A stretch of 64,000 nucleotides of DNA from Granulosicoccus sp045110515 (GTDB taxonomy: Bacteria; Pseudomonadota; Gammaproteobacteria; Granulosicoccales; Granulosicoccaceae). Both the position numbers and the translations under genes were made by a program. The notes under the pieces are model-generated. The model was not told the DNA's origin and did no database searches. It was given only the letters and a program-made list of their open reading frames with translations. The DNA is taken from the NCBI GenBank assembly GCA_045110515.1, contig JBGCGD010000017.1, forward strand, positions 1 through 64,000, in the 5' to 3' direction. Below, piece after piece: positions 25,489 through 35,017 of this stretch; position 1 is the stretch's first letter, and the number at the start of each line of letters is the position of its first letter.

Positions 25489-26613
25489 TTATTTCTTCAA
25501 TGACAGTGGTTGAAAATCAAGAAAACCGGTTCCTGATAGTGTGCCAGCTTCCGCGCCGATCCCGCTTACTATAACTCCACCGGACCAACGACTACCCATG
25601 GAATCTTGTACTTCAGAAAGCGTCACAACCGGTTGAAGCGTCAACTCAAAGCCTTTCGAGGGAATTTTTAGCACCACTGTTATCGGGTAGGACAACTCGG
25701 TGGTCGTGGATGTTTGCAGTCCTTGATCTTCCCATTCAACTTTAACGCTCTTAAATTTTGTTCGATCTTCTGAGATGAATGCTTCAACGGTCCGAGGGCC
25801 TCGACCACTTGCGCGCTTGGTTCTGTTCACCGTTAACAACGACATTTTATTTTCAATCAAAAGCTGGATACGCGCCTGATCAAGCAGCACAACACCTCCA
25901 GGCAATACGGCACTTCCCCAGCGATGTGTTAGCCACATATGGCCCGTTACCGCTTCAGAGGCGTAGCGACCCTGAACCGACATGGCCGGGAATTCCCATT
26001 GGTTCAGGAAACCACTCGACACTGCCTGCGGGCATGTAGAAGGCTCAGCGGAGAGTAAATAAGTCTTATTGCGGGCATCACGTCCTTGGGCGTGAATCGA
26101 TCTTGTGCATGCTCCCTTATCACCAAAGCTAAAGCGGGTATCTCTGACGTGGATTTCCTCAGGCCTACTATTCGCCAAATTAAGAGCCACCCTGGAAAGT
26201 TCTTCTCGGGTCGCTAACATTGCGCTCGATTGCCCAGCTCCGGAGATGCTTGCTCTAGCGATACTGTCGAACGCCCAAGCTGACTGCGCATTTGATTGAC
26301 TAGTCACTTGCAAACGATCTATCTGGGCGGACAGACCAAGCCACTGCCCAGCTTCATTTCGTAACACCGCACGCATCTCGAAAGATTCAAAAGGCGACTC
26401 TGGGTGAGCTCTGATGTCATCAGGAATTACAGCGTCCGCGACCGGGTCATCTGGTAGCTCCAGTGCATCGAGTACGCTTTGCCATTGCGCATCGGGTTTA
26501 CCCATGTTCGCCATGTCAGCGGAATTACCGTTGTTACCGCATGCTGAGACAAGCAGCAGCATTAATAATGGGAGCAGTCGGGCTAGGCCTCTGTCAGTGG
26601 ACATTTTAGACAT
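25489..26613 (-). CDS. AttH/CrtC-like (lipocalin-like) lipoprotein
   Basis: Predicted lipoprotein (LLMLLLVSACGNN), 374 residues from the ATG at 26613, which lies 11 bp after the stop of the phospholipase D-like gene; the open frame to 26679 runs into that gene. Overall pattern and the segment VQGRYASEAVTGHMWLTHRWGSAVLPGG followed by ELSYPITVVLKIPSKGFELTL recall the AttH/carotenoid 1,2-hydratase (CrtC) two-domain lipocalin fold. In that family the central motif is usually WLDHEWG; here it is WLTHRWG, so the acidic residues are replaced. Substrate unknown; the fold suggests binding of a lipid or isoprenoid. Confidence 0.6.
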   Translation of the reverse strand: MSKMSTDRGLARLLPLLMLLLVSACGNNGNSADMANMGKPDAQWQSVLDALELPDDPVADAVIPDDIRAHPESPFESFEMRAVLRNEAGQWLGLSAQIDRLQVTSQSNAQSAWAFDSIARASISGAGQSSAMLATREELSRVALNLANSRPEEIHVRDTRFSFGDKGACTRSIHAQGRDARNKTYLLSAEPSTCPQAVSSGFLNQWEFPAMSVQGRYASEAVTGHMWLTHRWGSAVLPGGVVLLDQARIQLLIENKMSLLTVNRTKRASGRGPRTVEAFISEDRTKFKSVKVEWEDQGLQTSTTTELSYPITVVLKIPSKGFELTLQPVVTLSEVQDSMGSRWSGGVIVSGIGAEAGTLSGTGFLDFQPLSLKK

Positions 26614-26624
26614 AACAGCAATCA

Positions 26625-28115
26625 CTAAAACGTACTCAGTCCCGTGGATTCCATCATTCGGTATTGAAGTTTTAACCAAACACTATCGTTTGCGTGTTGC
26701 TCATAGGGCACAGAAAACTGTTTACCATCCTCATTGTTCCACTGACGTTCAAAAAAGCTGATCATCTCTTTAACCACAGGTTCAGTGGACGGAGCCGTCA
26801 GTAGAATATCGGTTTCCAAATTGAGGTCTTTTAGATTCCGTCGCGTGAAATTTGCAGACCCCATAAAAAACTTATGAGCATCGGCATCGGCAACGTGCAG
26901 CCACTTCGCATGACATTGCTCTCCTAGCGTGGCACACCATCGCACACTAGCCCCTGCTTGCACTAATTCTGCTGCAACAGGGCGGTTCGGTACTCCATTT
27001 TTTTTACGCCCGAAAGCATCGTTATTAACGTCAAGCAGAATCCTGACGCGGGCGCCTCTACTTACAGCATTTTTCAAAGACTCGATGATGCTTCGCTCAC
27101 TTAAATAGAACATCACCATATTGATGTCGGAGCCTTCTCCAGCGCTGTCAATTGCCTCGACAAGCGCTGCGTGAATTTTAGATTCACTCAGGATTTGAAT
27201 CTGTTGGTTCTTAGGCGCGCTCTCAGGGTCGGCATTGGATAAAACCTGTTTTGCATTGGCCATGGCCTTGTCTACGATTGGCAACACGTGGGGAGCTTCA
27301 CTCATTGCCAACAAAGTCCGTTCACTCTCCAACAGGTCCAGCACCGCAAGCCCATCGAATTGAACCGCTATGTTCCGATGGGCACTACTCCCATCGTGGG
27401 GATTGGCAGAACTGATCCACCCGTAATACCCTTCGCCCCCATCATCGGCAATCATAAGCTTGCGATGGTTTGCTTTAAAATTGAGAAGTGATAGGTAACT
27501 TCGAACGGATACCTTACCCTCACCGAACGGATTCGGCAAAAGACGGCCAGTATCATTTCCCCAGGGCCGGATCAACCAGCGCCAAACTCCTGACCAAAGA
27601 GGGTTACTGTCTTGCAACTTGTCCAGATCGGTTAGTACGACGTGAACGCCTGCGGATTTCAAACGCTCGAAATGTATGGAGGGCAAACCGCCATAAACCG
27701 TATTTATGGGATCGCTAATTACGACGATGTCCATCTCGGGAAAACGCTGTTGTTGTCCGATCAAAACATCGGTGAGCTCTGATGAAAGCCGCCGATGTGT
27801 CTCAGGCACAGGTCCCTGCCATGCGTTAAACAAGAACATATCGACGATGATGACGCTTTTTGCCGCCTTTATACCGTCAAATAGAGCACTAAACAGACGT
27901 TGCGAAAGTCGCCGTTGCCCTGCCTCATCGACCCAGCTCTCGTCATTAAAAAATCGGACAGAGCTTGCAATGCGAGTTGGGAAATCGATTGACACAGCAG
28001 TTGGTGGAGGTACTAGCGCCCGAATAATCATAGAACCCAACACATAGAAAAGCAGGACGCTAGTTGCAAATAACCCGATCTTTCGAATTCCGTGTCCAGT
28101 CTTGAAAACGCTCAA
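26625..28115 (-). CDS. Phospholipase D-like membrane protein with two HKD motifs
   Basis: A 496-residue PLD-superfamily protein with an N-terminal membrane anchor (about 10-33). The first HKD motif (about 214-222) is NHRKLMIADD with the expected spacing and is followed by WISSANPHDG. The second (about 398-406) is CHAKWLHVAD, where the Asp is one residue later than in the standard HxK(x)4D spacing, followed by FFMGSANFTRRN. The family includes cardiolipin synthases and phospholipases acting at membranes. It is the first gene of a run with the AttH-like lipoprotein and RoxA-like cytochrome. Divergent from the exopolysaccharide locus across 296 bp. Confidence 0.8.
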   Translation of the reverse strand: MSVFKTGHGIRKIGLFATSVLLFYVLGSMIIRALVPPPTAVSIDFPTRIASSVRFFNDESWVDEAGQRRLSQRLFSALFDGIKAAKSVIIVDMFLFNAWQGPVPETHRRLSSELTDVLIGQQQRFPEMDIVVISDPINTVYGGLPSIHFERLKSAGVHVVLTDLDKLQDSNPLWSGVWRWLIRPWGNDTGRLLPNPFGEGKVSVRSYLSLLNFKANHRKLMIADDGGEGYYGWISSANPHDGSSAHRNIAVQFDGLAVLDLLESERTLLAMSEAPHVLPIVDKAMANAKQVLSNADPESAPKNQQIQILSESKIHAALVEAIDSAGEGSDINMVMFYLSERSIIESLKNAVSRGARVRILLDVNNDAFGRKKNGVPNRPVAAELVQAGASVRWCATLGEQCHAKWLHVADADAHKFFMGSANFTRRNLKDLNLETDILLTAPSTEPVVKEMISFFERQWNNEDGKQFSVPYEQHANDSVWLKLQYRMMESTGLSTF

Positions 28116-28411
28116 TTAACGACCTCCTGCTTTCGCTGAATTAAAACTACGTCACAATTCGAGCGGAATGAGTTGATACAATCGCGCCACCCTGTAGTTA
28201 CATAGAATGAGACAAATAGGTTTGCCGGCTTATTCAGGTTTTACGTGAACTTTCCGTCAAACAACTATTAGACCTTGAAACTGCACATAACAATAATAGG
28301 TGCGGCGAACTGTGAACGAATTGTGACAAGCCTAAGCTCAGCAGCAACTGAGACACGCTCTATACTCAATGCGTCTAACGGCACGGCCAACGACGACGGA
28401 CCACGTTTTTG

Positions 28412-30676
28412 ATGAAAACTTTGAATTACCCTAACGCCGGAGCACCTATGCAGGGATACGCAACAGTTCCAGCAACCAGTGACGCAAAGGAATACCTCAG
28501 GCTCCTGCTTCGTCACAAATTTGGTCTTTTGATTACCTTGCTATTGGGCTTAGGCCTAGCGTGGCTTTATCTGATCAGCACAGAAAAAACTTACGAGACG
28601 GCAGCTCTCGTTGAAGTGAATAAACCCAAAAACTATTTTAACTCTGACGGTAGTGCAAACCAGACCGACTGGAACGCACCGACGATCAAGGAAGAAGCAA
28701 ATCTGTTGAGCTCACGACGGGTTCTGAGCCCGGTCCTTGATGCCTTCGGCCTGCGAACGACGGCAGAGCCCAAACGAGTACCGGTTCTCGGAGCCGTGTC
28801 TCAGCGCATTCCAGCTATCGCTGAAATGATGGAAGGCTTCAGTTACGCGCAGAAATTTGCCTGGAGCGACGCCTCCATCGATGTCACTGAACTGTCTGTC
28901 CCTCGCCGTATGGAAGATGAAGAATTACTTGTCACTGTCCTAGCTGATGGTGAATACAGCTTGAGCAGTGGAGAGCAGGTGCTCATAGAGCGAGCAAACT
29001 TGGGTGATCGCGTAGCCGTTGAATTCAGCAACCAGGGCCCTCTCGTAATACAGCTCTCAGAATTGGAAGCCCCCGCTGGCGTCCAATTCTCGGTAGTGCG
29101 CAGATCCCTGCAGGCCACAGTGACAAACTTAAGACAAGACTTGGCTACAGAGACAACCGATAGTAAATCCCGAATGATTACCGTCAAGCTGCGCGGTAAC
29201 GATCCAGAGCAAATCGCTAACCTCACCAACGCTATTCTTCAAGAGTACACCAGCGTGAAACTCGGCTCTCAGAATCGTTCTTCCGATGCTGAATTGCTGG
29301 TTTTTCAAGAGCAACTACCCCGTGTAGAGGCCGAACTTCGTGCTGCAGAGGTGGCTCTATCTCAATTTCGTCGAAGCGCAAATTCGTTCAACCAGGATGC
29401 TCAGGTCAATTTCAAACTGGCTCAGCTAGACAAGCTTGAAACTGAACTACTCGAAAAAGAAGTGGAACGTGACGATCTCTTAAAACGCTATACCGTAAAC
29501 CACCCAACACCAAAGCGTCTGCAGAAAGCTATTGATGTACTCGAAGACAAAATCAGACAGGTTCGCGGCACAATCCGCAGTGCGCCAAATACACAGCGAG
29601 AACTGGCTATTCTTGAAGATGAGCTCGAGACCAAACGCAATTTGTTTATCGAGATCAGCGAAAAACTACAAAAATTACAGCTGGCCAATGTCGGTAACGT
29701 CGGTGAAGTTCAAATCATCGATGACGCATTAGCGCCACGTAAACCAATATCGCCAAGCACGCTACTTGCCGTTGCTGGCGGCACACTGACCACACTGTTC
29801 CTATACACCCTGTACCTGACACTTCGCTCCGCACTTTCAACGGTCATCAGCGACCAAGAATCGCTTGAGCGGGCCTCAGGGTTACCGGTGTACATGAATA
29901 TTCCTAGAAGTTCGGCGCAACGTCGCCTTGGCAGCCCGATTACCGTGGACCCGAGAAGACTATTGCCGGGCTCTGGCGGAGGTGACGCCAGCAGCTCAAA
30001 AGCGATTTCTGGGAATGTCCTGGCATTGTCCAAACCTGAAGATTATTCCATCGAGAATCTTCGTGGTCTGAGAAGCATGCTCGAAGATGTTATGGCGGAA
30101 GCTAACAACAACGTACTGATGTTTACCAGCCCACTGCCCAGCATGGGAAAATCGTTTCTCAGCTTGAATTTAGCGGTACTTGTCGCACAAACCGGCAAGA
30201 AGGTCTTGCTTATCGATGCAGACTACCAACGAGGACAGCTTCACAAATCACTCGGCCTACCCTCCGGCCCCGGCCTTCCCGAAGTCGTTCGTGGAAAAAG
30301 CGAGCTCAAGGAAACGGTGAAACCGACCTCAGTTCCCAACCTTTACTGCATCCCTAGGGGTTACACCGGCGGAAATGGTTCTGAAATTCCAAGTGATAAA
30401 GAATTTGGGGCATTTCTCGATGTCGTTGCCCCTCGATTCGACATTGCCATCATCGATACTCCACCGGTATTGAGTGTTTCAACAGCTTCATCACTGGGCA
30501 AACACGCTGGATCAACTATCATGGTAGTGAAGGAAGGAGAAGTGAAAGAGCCACAGCTCGGTGAAGCATTGAAACGGCTCACATTTTCGGGCGTTCGGGT
30601 CAGCGGTTGCATTATGAATAGCTCTTCGTCGCCTACGCCAAAACATTACACCTACTACCAAGAAAAGCTCGATTAA
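28412..30676 (+). CDS. Wzc-like polysaccharide copolymerase / tyrosine autokinase
   Basis: Inner-membrane chain-length regulator, 754 residues. A Wzz domain has a first helix at about 33-54, a periplasmic coiled-coil section (about 290-440) and a second helix near 452-475. The C-terminal BY-kinase domain has a Walker A variant SPLPSMGKSFLSLNLA (about 573-588), Walker A' VLLIDADYQRGQL and Walker B IAIIDTPPVLS. The tail KHYTYYQEKLD has only three tyrosines, fewer than typical Wzc. The start is ATG at 28412, preferred over the TTG one codon upstream. First gene of the exopolysaccharide locus; no wza or wzb beside it. Confidence 0.85.
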   Translation: MKTLNYPNAGAPMQGYATVPATSDAKEYLRLLLRHKFGLLITLLLGLGLAWLYLISTEKTYETAALVEVNKPKNYFNSDGSANQTDWNAPTIKEEANLLSSRRVLSPVLDAFGLRTTAEPKRVPVLGAVSQRIPAIAEMMEGFSYAQKFAWSDASIDVTELSVPRRMEDEELLVTVLADGEYSLSSGEQVLIERANLGDRVAVEFSNQGPLVIQLSELEAPAGVQFSVVRRSLQATVTNLRQDLATETTDSKSRMITVKLRGNDPEQIANLTNAILQEYTSVKLGSQNRSSDAELLVFQEQLPRVEAELRAAEVALSQFRRSANSFNQDAQVNFKLAQLDKLETELLEKEVERDDLLKRYTVNHPTPKRLQKAIDVLEDKIRQVRGTIRSAPNTQRELAILEDELETKRNLFIEISEKLQKLQLANVGNVGEVQIIDDALAPRKPISPSTLLAVAGGTLTTLFLYTLYLTLRSALSTVISDQESLERASGLPVYMNIPRSSAQRRLGSPITVDPRRLLPGSGGGDASSSKAISGNVLALSKPEDYSIENLRGLRSMLEDVMAEANNNVLMFTSPLPSMGKSFLSLNLAVLVAQTGKKVLLIDADYQRGQLHKSLGLPSGPGLPEVVRGKSELKETVKPTSVPNLYCIPRGYTGGNGSEIPSDKEFGAFLDVVAPRFDIAIIDTPPVLSVSTASSLGKHAGSTIMVVKEGEVKEPQLGEALKRLTFSGVRVSGCIMNSSSSPTPKHYTYYQEKLD

Positions 30677-30908
30677 ACACCTTAAACACAGGCTTTTAAC
30701 TGTCAACAAGCGTGAACTGATCTCGTTTGAATAGGATTTGTACTACTTTGGAAAGGTTTGTCGCGTTACAATTGCTAAATGAGAAGGACGACACTAGTTT
30801 AAAGTTCTCGTTACGGTAATATACCCACGACTTAATCAGTACGTCGATGTACGCCAACTGAGCAAGGTGCCAAAAGCACTCCCGCTTAACGAAGAACCAC
30901 GATACATT

Positions 30909-30914
30909 AGGAGA
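30909..30914 (+). promoter_or_regulatory. Ribosome-binding site before the GTG at 30921
   Basis: AGGAGA with a 6-base gap to a GTG that is in frame with the sugar transferase. It argues that translation starts at 30921 and not at the GTG at 30867. Confidence 0.55.
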
Positions 30915-30920
30915 AGTACG

Positions 30921-31667
30921 GTGCCGAGCGCCCACGTAGTCAATAATAATAAAGGCAAGACGGTAGTAGACCAAGTAAGCGCCAATGCATCAACCATGGA
31001 CGTTGGTCCTGTTGAAGCGAAACATTGGACGTCACTGATTGTAAGTAGTGACACTGAATCCCTAGAGCCCATTGCAGGTGTTGGAGCAGCACTGAAAAGA
31101 CTCGAAGATTTCATTTTAGGGTCAATAGCGTTAGTTATTCTGTTTCCTCTAATGGCGCTTATTTCAGTTGCTATCAAATTGGACAGCACTGGCCCGGCTT
31201 TGTTCTGCCAGGCTCGTAGCGGCCGAAATAAATCGATCATCAAAGTGTACAAATTCCGGACGATGTATCAAGGCGGCCCCGCAGAATTCAAACAAGCCCA
31301 AAAAGACGACCCCCGAATCACACGAATCGGTGCTTTTCTTCGTCGCACCAGCCTCGACGAGCTCCCGCAACTGTTCAATGTTATCCAGGGCTCAATGTCT
31401 CTAGTCGGACCACGTCCCCATCCACTGAAGCTAGATGAAGACTTCAAATACGTTATCCCAGCACTCAACTCACGTTACAGTGTGAAGCCCGGTATTACAG
31501 GTTGGGCCCAAATCAATGGATTTCGCGGCGAAACACGCCTAGTCAGCGATATGGTCTCCAGAATTGAGCATGATCGCCATTATGTTAAAAACTGGAGTAT
31601 CTTCCTGGATATCAAAATCCTAGTCTTAACCGTTTTTAAAGGGTGGACACACAAAAACGCCTATTAG
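30921..31667 (+). CDS. Initiating sugar phosphotransferase (polyprenyl-phosphate hexose-1-P transferase)
   Basis: Transfers a sugar-1-phosphate from a nucleotide sugar to undecaprenyl phosphate, the first step of repeat-unit assembly. The protein has a single membrane helix (about 75-95) and the catalytic PglC/WcaJ-type domain with KVYKFRTMY, DPRITRIGAFLRRTSLDELPQ, GSMSLVGPRPHP, KPGITGWAQINGFRG and a C-terminal FLDIKILVLTV. A region of about 55 unconserved residues precedes the helix. The frame opens at 30867, but the GTG at 30921 has a clear Shine-Dalgarno. The 244 bp after the wzc-like gene suggest its own promoter. Confidence 0.85.
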   Translation: MPSAHVVNNNKGKTVVDQVSANASTMDVGPVEAKHWTSLIVSSDTESLEPIAGVGAALKRLEDFILGSIALVILFPLMALISVAIKLDSTGPALFCQARSGRNKSIIKVYKFRTMYQGGPAEFKQAQKDDPRITRIGAFLRRTSLDELPQLFNVIQGSMSLVGPRPHPLKLDEDFKYVIPALNSRYSVKPGITGWAQINGFRGETRLVSDMVSRIEHDRHYVKNWSIFLDIKILVLTVFKGWTHKNAY

Positions 31668-31693
31668 ACTTCTGCAAAACAACTATCCAACGA

Positions 31694-31722
31694 CAATAAA
31701 GGCCCATTCCGGGCCTTTATTG
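31694..31722 (+). terminator. Intrinsic terminator after the sugar transferase
   Basis: Perfect 12-bp inverted repeat (CAATAAAGGCCC and its complement) around the loop ATTCC. The 3' arm includes TTTATTG followed by TTTC. It lies 27 bp after the stop and separates this gene from the next transcription unit. Confidence 0.85.
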
Positions 31723-31893
31723 TTTCTAAAACAGGGAATCTGGTCTCGATAACAGCGTGCGGGCTCTGCAGGAATTCTCACAATCTGCCGCTATCCTTAG
31801 TGATAATTACGGCAGGATGTTGCTCCAGAAATGAGTTTTTCAGCTCTGGGTTCGGTGCCATAGCGTCAAACTTGAGAAAAGTATTCCCAGATT

Positions 31894-32709
31894 ATGGCTA
31901 TGAGTGATACAGATTCACCCACTTCGAACTCTGTCGAAGGGCTGCAAAAACGTACCCTGCTTGGCTTCTTTGCCCATCCGGGAACTATCGAAGATTATCT
32001 GGCCCTGACGCGCCAGAGCATAGAGCAGTCACAACCGAATACAGTGCTGTATCACAATTTGCACTCGCTCTACAGCTACTTCACCGACAAAAACTTACGC
32101 GAGCACTATCAGGGCACGACCGTACTGGTAGACGGCATGCCTTTGGTCTGGCTAATGCAGCTATTAAGAATTCCCGTGACACGAAGCCATCGGATTACCT
32201 ATGTTGACTTCATTTTCCCACTCATGGAATTAGCACGTGACAATCAGTGGAAAGTTTTCCATGTGGGCCAGAAAGCGGATATTCAAAAAACTGCGATAGA
32301 GATCATCCGCGAGCGTGTCCAGGGGATAGAGATTGAGGGTCACGACGGTTATTTCAATCAAGAAGCCCAGCACCAAGAAAGCCTCTCTGTGATAGAGCAA
32401 ATCAACGCAGCCAATAGCCAGATCGTCCTCATAGGCTTCGGCGCACCGAAACAGGAAGCCTGGCTCCATGCACACCGACATCTGATCAACGCACCGATCG
32501 TCTTCACGTGCGGTGCGTGTATGGAATACGTGGCTGGTGCCGTAAAAACCCCTCCTCGCTGGATGGGGCGTATGGGTCTAGAGTGGAGCTTTCGATTAAT
32601 TGAGAATCCGAAGCGATTCGCGTTTAGATACCTGGTAGAACCGGTTCTGTTAGGGGCCATACTATTCTTTAATGGTATCGGTAACGTTGTGCGCGGAAAT
32701 AGGACCTAA
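31894..32709 (+). CDS. WecG/TagA/CpsF-family glycosyltransferase
   Basis: GT26-family enzyme, 271 residues, which adds the second sugar (in relatives ManNAc or ManNAcA) to a lipid-linked primer. Motifs include the VDGMPLVWLMQ region near residue 76, FHVGQKADIQKTA, the conserved IVLIGFGAPKQEAWL and ACMEYVAGAVKTPPRWMGRMGLEW near the end. The first 22 residues are polar and variable, so the exact start is uncertain. It follows a terminator and precedes the flippase gene by 5 bp. Confidence 0.87.
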   Translation: MAMSDTDSPTSNSVEGLQKRTLLGFFAHPGTIEDYLALTRQSIEQSQPNTVLYHNLHSLYSYFTDKNLREHYQGTTVLVDGMPLVWLMQLLRIPVTRSHRITYVDFIFPLMELARDNQWKVFHVGQKADIQKTAIEIIRERVQGIEIEGHDGYFNQEAQHQESLSVIEQINAANSQIVLIGFGAPKQEAWLHAHRHLINAPIVFTCGACMEYVAGAVKTPPRWMGRMGLEWSFRLIENPKRFAFRYLVEPVLLGAILFFNGIGNVVRGNRT

Positions 32710-32714
32710 GTTGT

Positions 32715-34094
32715 GTGACGGACGTTGATCAACTCAAGCAAGTTGCGGCTAGGCCGCTGGCTGCCAATGGCATCACCGAGGGCGTCGCAAATGCGCGCGT
32801 TGATATGACCCCATTGTCAAAAGTCGCCCACAAGGCGCTGGAGCTTTTGACATCGCGTTTGTTTCTCTCTGTTGGTGCTCAAGGCTTGGTTAGCGGATTT
32901 CATTTCGCACTGAATCTATTGCTCTTGAGACTAGTGACGCCCTACGACTACGGTGTTTTCGCCTTCGCTTTTGTTCTGGCGATGTTCGCATCGGCGGTAA
33001 ACAACGCGCTTATCTCAACGCCGCTAACGGTGTACACACCCGTCATCAAAGACGAGACTGAGCGTACAGCTCAAGAAGCCATGTTTAGCACGATCAACTT
33101 ACTACTCTTTGGTCTACTGATCGTGGCGGGCCTTATCTACGCAAAACTCTCTGGTTTAGACAGCAGCATCTCTATGGCTGTGACGACATTCGTGGCAGTT
33201 TATTCGGCTAGGCATTTCAGTCGAAGTGCCGGTTACGCGCGCATGAAACCGCTCGTTACGGCCACCGGAGATACCGTATACGTTTTTTCCGGTGTTTTTA
33301 TCGTTTTGACACTGGTACTGACCAAGGATGAACTCAACGTCAGCATGATCCTTTATGCGCTGGCCGGTGCAAATCTCGCTGCGATGATTGTCGAAAGAAT
33401 CCGGCTGCATGGCAGAAACCGAGGCTGGTTCTCATTGGGCAAAATTACGCAATACGGCGAAGTATGGTCGCAATCGCGTTGGGCATTGGCAGGCTCTTTA
33501 ACAACTCTCTTTCTTGCCCAAGCCCATAGCGTCATTATTACCTCAACCAACGGGCCTAATGCATACGCCCCATTGGCGGCAGGTTTTGTCTTATTCGGAC
33601 CGGTTCGGGTAGCTCTATTAACTTGGCAGAATATGGTTAAACCCGAACTTGCCGTCGCTATCTCCGAATCCAGACAACTGGCCGTGCGTTCACAGATTCG
33701 TACCACTACGTTTCTGATGGCCGGTGCTGTTCTGTGCATGGGTCTGTTTCTATGGCTGGCCTGGCCACTGATTTTTCAATTTTTATATGCAGAACAGTAC
33801 TCTGATCAGCCAATGGCTTTGATTGTAGGCCTGTGGTCTGTCATTACACTCTTCGCCGCAAGTTACAACGCACCTGCAGCAGCACTGCAAGCTATGCGTG
33901 ATTTTAAAGTGCTGGCTATTGCCAGTATTTATGGTGCCTTGTTGAGTGGCGTCATGGTGAGTCTGACCTTATATTTCTTCAAGCCAGAAACAACGCTTTT
34001 CGGCATTCTGGCTGCGGAAGTATTTATGGCATTTTACTTAACTCATACGCTCTACTCTAGACTGAAAGAAGTACCGGAGACGACTGAATCGTGA
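32715..34094 (+). CDS. Polysaccharide flippase-like membrane protein (Wzx/MATE type)
   Basis: Membrane protein of 459 residues with about twelve hydrophobic helices and the general pattern of the oligosaccharide flippase superfamily (FHFALNLLLLRLVTPYDYGVFAFAF early, QSRWALAGSLTTLFLAQAH mid-protein). It is expected to move lipid-linked repeat units across the inner membrane. A polar N-terminal stretch of about 45 residues precedes the first helix, so a later start is possible. GTG start 5 bp after the WecG-type gene, and a GTGA overlap with the next gene. Confidence 0.78.
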   Translation: MTDVDQLKQVAARPLAANGITEGVANARVDMTPLSKVAHKALELLTSRLFLSVGAQGLVSGFHFALNLLLLRLVTPYDYGVFAFAFVLAMFASAVNNALISTPLTVYTPVIKDETERTAQEAMFSTINLLLFGLLIVAGLIYAKLSGLDSSISMAVTTFVAVYSARHFSRSAGYARMKPLVTATGDTVYVFSGVFIVLTLVLTKDELNVSMILYALAGANLAAMIVERIRLHGRNRGWFSLGKITQYGEVWSQSRWALAGSLTTLFLAQAHSVIITSTNGPNAYAPLAAGFVLFGPVRVALLTWQNMVKPELAVAISESRQLAVRSQIRTTTFLMAGAVLCMGLFLWLAWPLIFQFLYAEQYSDQPMALIVGLWSVITLFAASYNAPAAALQAMRDFKVLAIASIYGALLSGVMVSLTLYFFKPETTLFGILAAEVFMAFYLTHTLYSRLKEVPETTES

Positions 34095-35017
34095 GTCATC
34101 TCAAGCCACAAATAGTATTGTGCATTTGTACCTACCGTCGTCCGGACGGTCTATCCAAGTTGCTGAACGCACTGCCAACTCTTGAAGAGTCTGAAAACAT
34201 GATGGTGGTTGTCAGTGACAACGATGCCGGCAAAGAAGGCGTGGCCGTCTGTGAGTCATTGCCCGAAGATTACCCGTTTAAAGTGCTTGCATTAAGCGCG
34301 ACACAAGCTGGAATTTCTGCCGCACGAAACACGGCAACTAACGAGGCGTTAAAGCACGACCCGGATTTTATCGCATTTTTAGATGACGACGAATGGCCGG
34401 AGCCACAATGGCTTTCTGAATTACTGCGCGTGCAGAAACAATGCTCTGCCGATGTCGTGGGTGGCCCTACTCGTCCGGTATTTCCGGAAAACGCGCCTGC
34501 CGAGTTGTTAGATAATCCTTACTACGGGGCCGACATGGGGCTCAGCGATGCCAGTCAATGTGAGTTACAGGCTGGCGGTAATTTTTTACTCAGAGCGGAT
34601 ATCCTTAAACCCTTTGCGCCTACGTTTTTTCGTCCTGAATTCGCACACTCAGGAGGTGAAGATCTCGCTTTTTTTATGCAGTTGGCAAAAATCGGTCACT
34701 CGATGTACTGGGCAGCAAACGCTATTGTTCACGAACCGGTGCCACCATCCCGACTGAAACCGGATTGGTTAAAGCACAGAGTGGTAACCATTCACAACTC
34801 ACGCGTCCGGGTGACACAACTACTTGAGCCGGGCTTCGGGGCCAGTTTGGTGCGCTGTACAAAGACGGTTGGACTAGGTGTCGTGGCCTATGCATTGAGC
34901 ACGTTTTCATTGCTATCACCTGCCATCGCCGCGAAGTCTCAGGCATTGCGCTGGAAATTTGAAGGCAAACTTACTGCCCACTTGGGTCGCATTACATTAC
35001 GTAGCGAGACCTACTAA
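34091..35017 (+). CDS. Family 2 glycosyltransferase
   Basis: GT-A fold glycosyltransferase, 308 residues, with CICTYRRPDGLSKLL at the N-terminus, AGISAARNTATNEAL, and the metal-binding acidic cluster FLDDDEWPEPQWL near residue 97. GGNFLLRADIL and FSHSGGEDLAFF-like sequence provide the acceptor-site acidic residues. A hydrophobic segment near the C-terminus may bind the membrane. GTG start overlapping the flippase stop; TAATG overlap with the next glycosyltransferase. Confidence 0.87.
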   Translation: MSHLKPQIVLCICTYRRPDGLSKLLNALPTLEESENMMVVVSDNDAGKEGVAVCESLPEDYPFKVLALSATQAGISAARNTATNEALKHDPDFIAFLDDDEWPEPQWLSELLRVQKQCSADVVGGPTRPVFPENAPAELLDNPYYGADMGLSDASQCELQAGGNFLLRADILKPFAPTFFRPEFAHSGGEDLAFFMQLAKIGHSMYWAANAIVHEPVPPSRLKPDWLKHRVVTIHNSRVRVTQLLEPGFGASLVRCTKTVGLGVVAYALSTFSLLSPAIAAKSQALRWKFEGKLTAHLGRITLRSETY

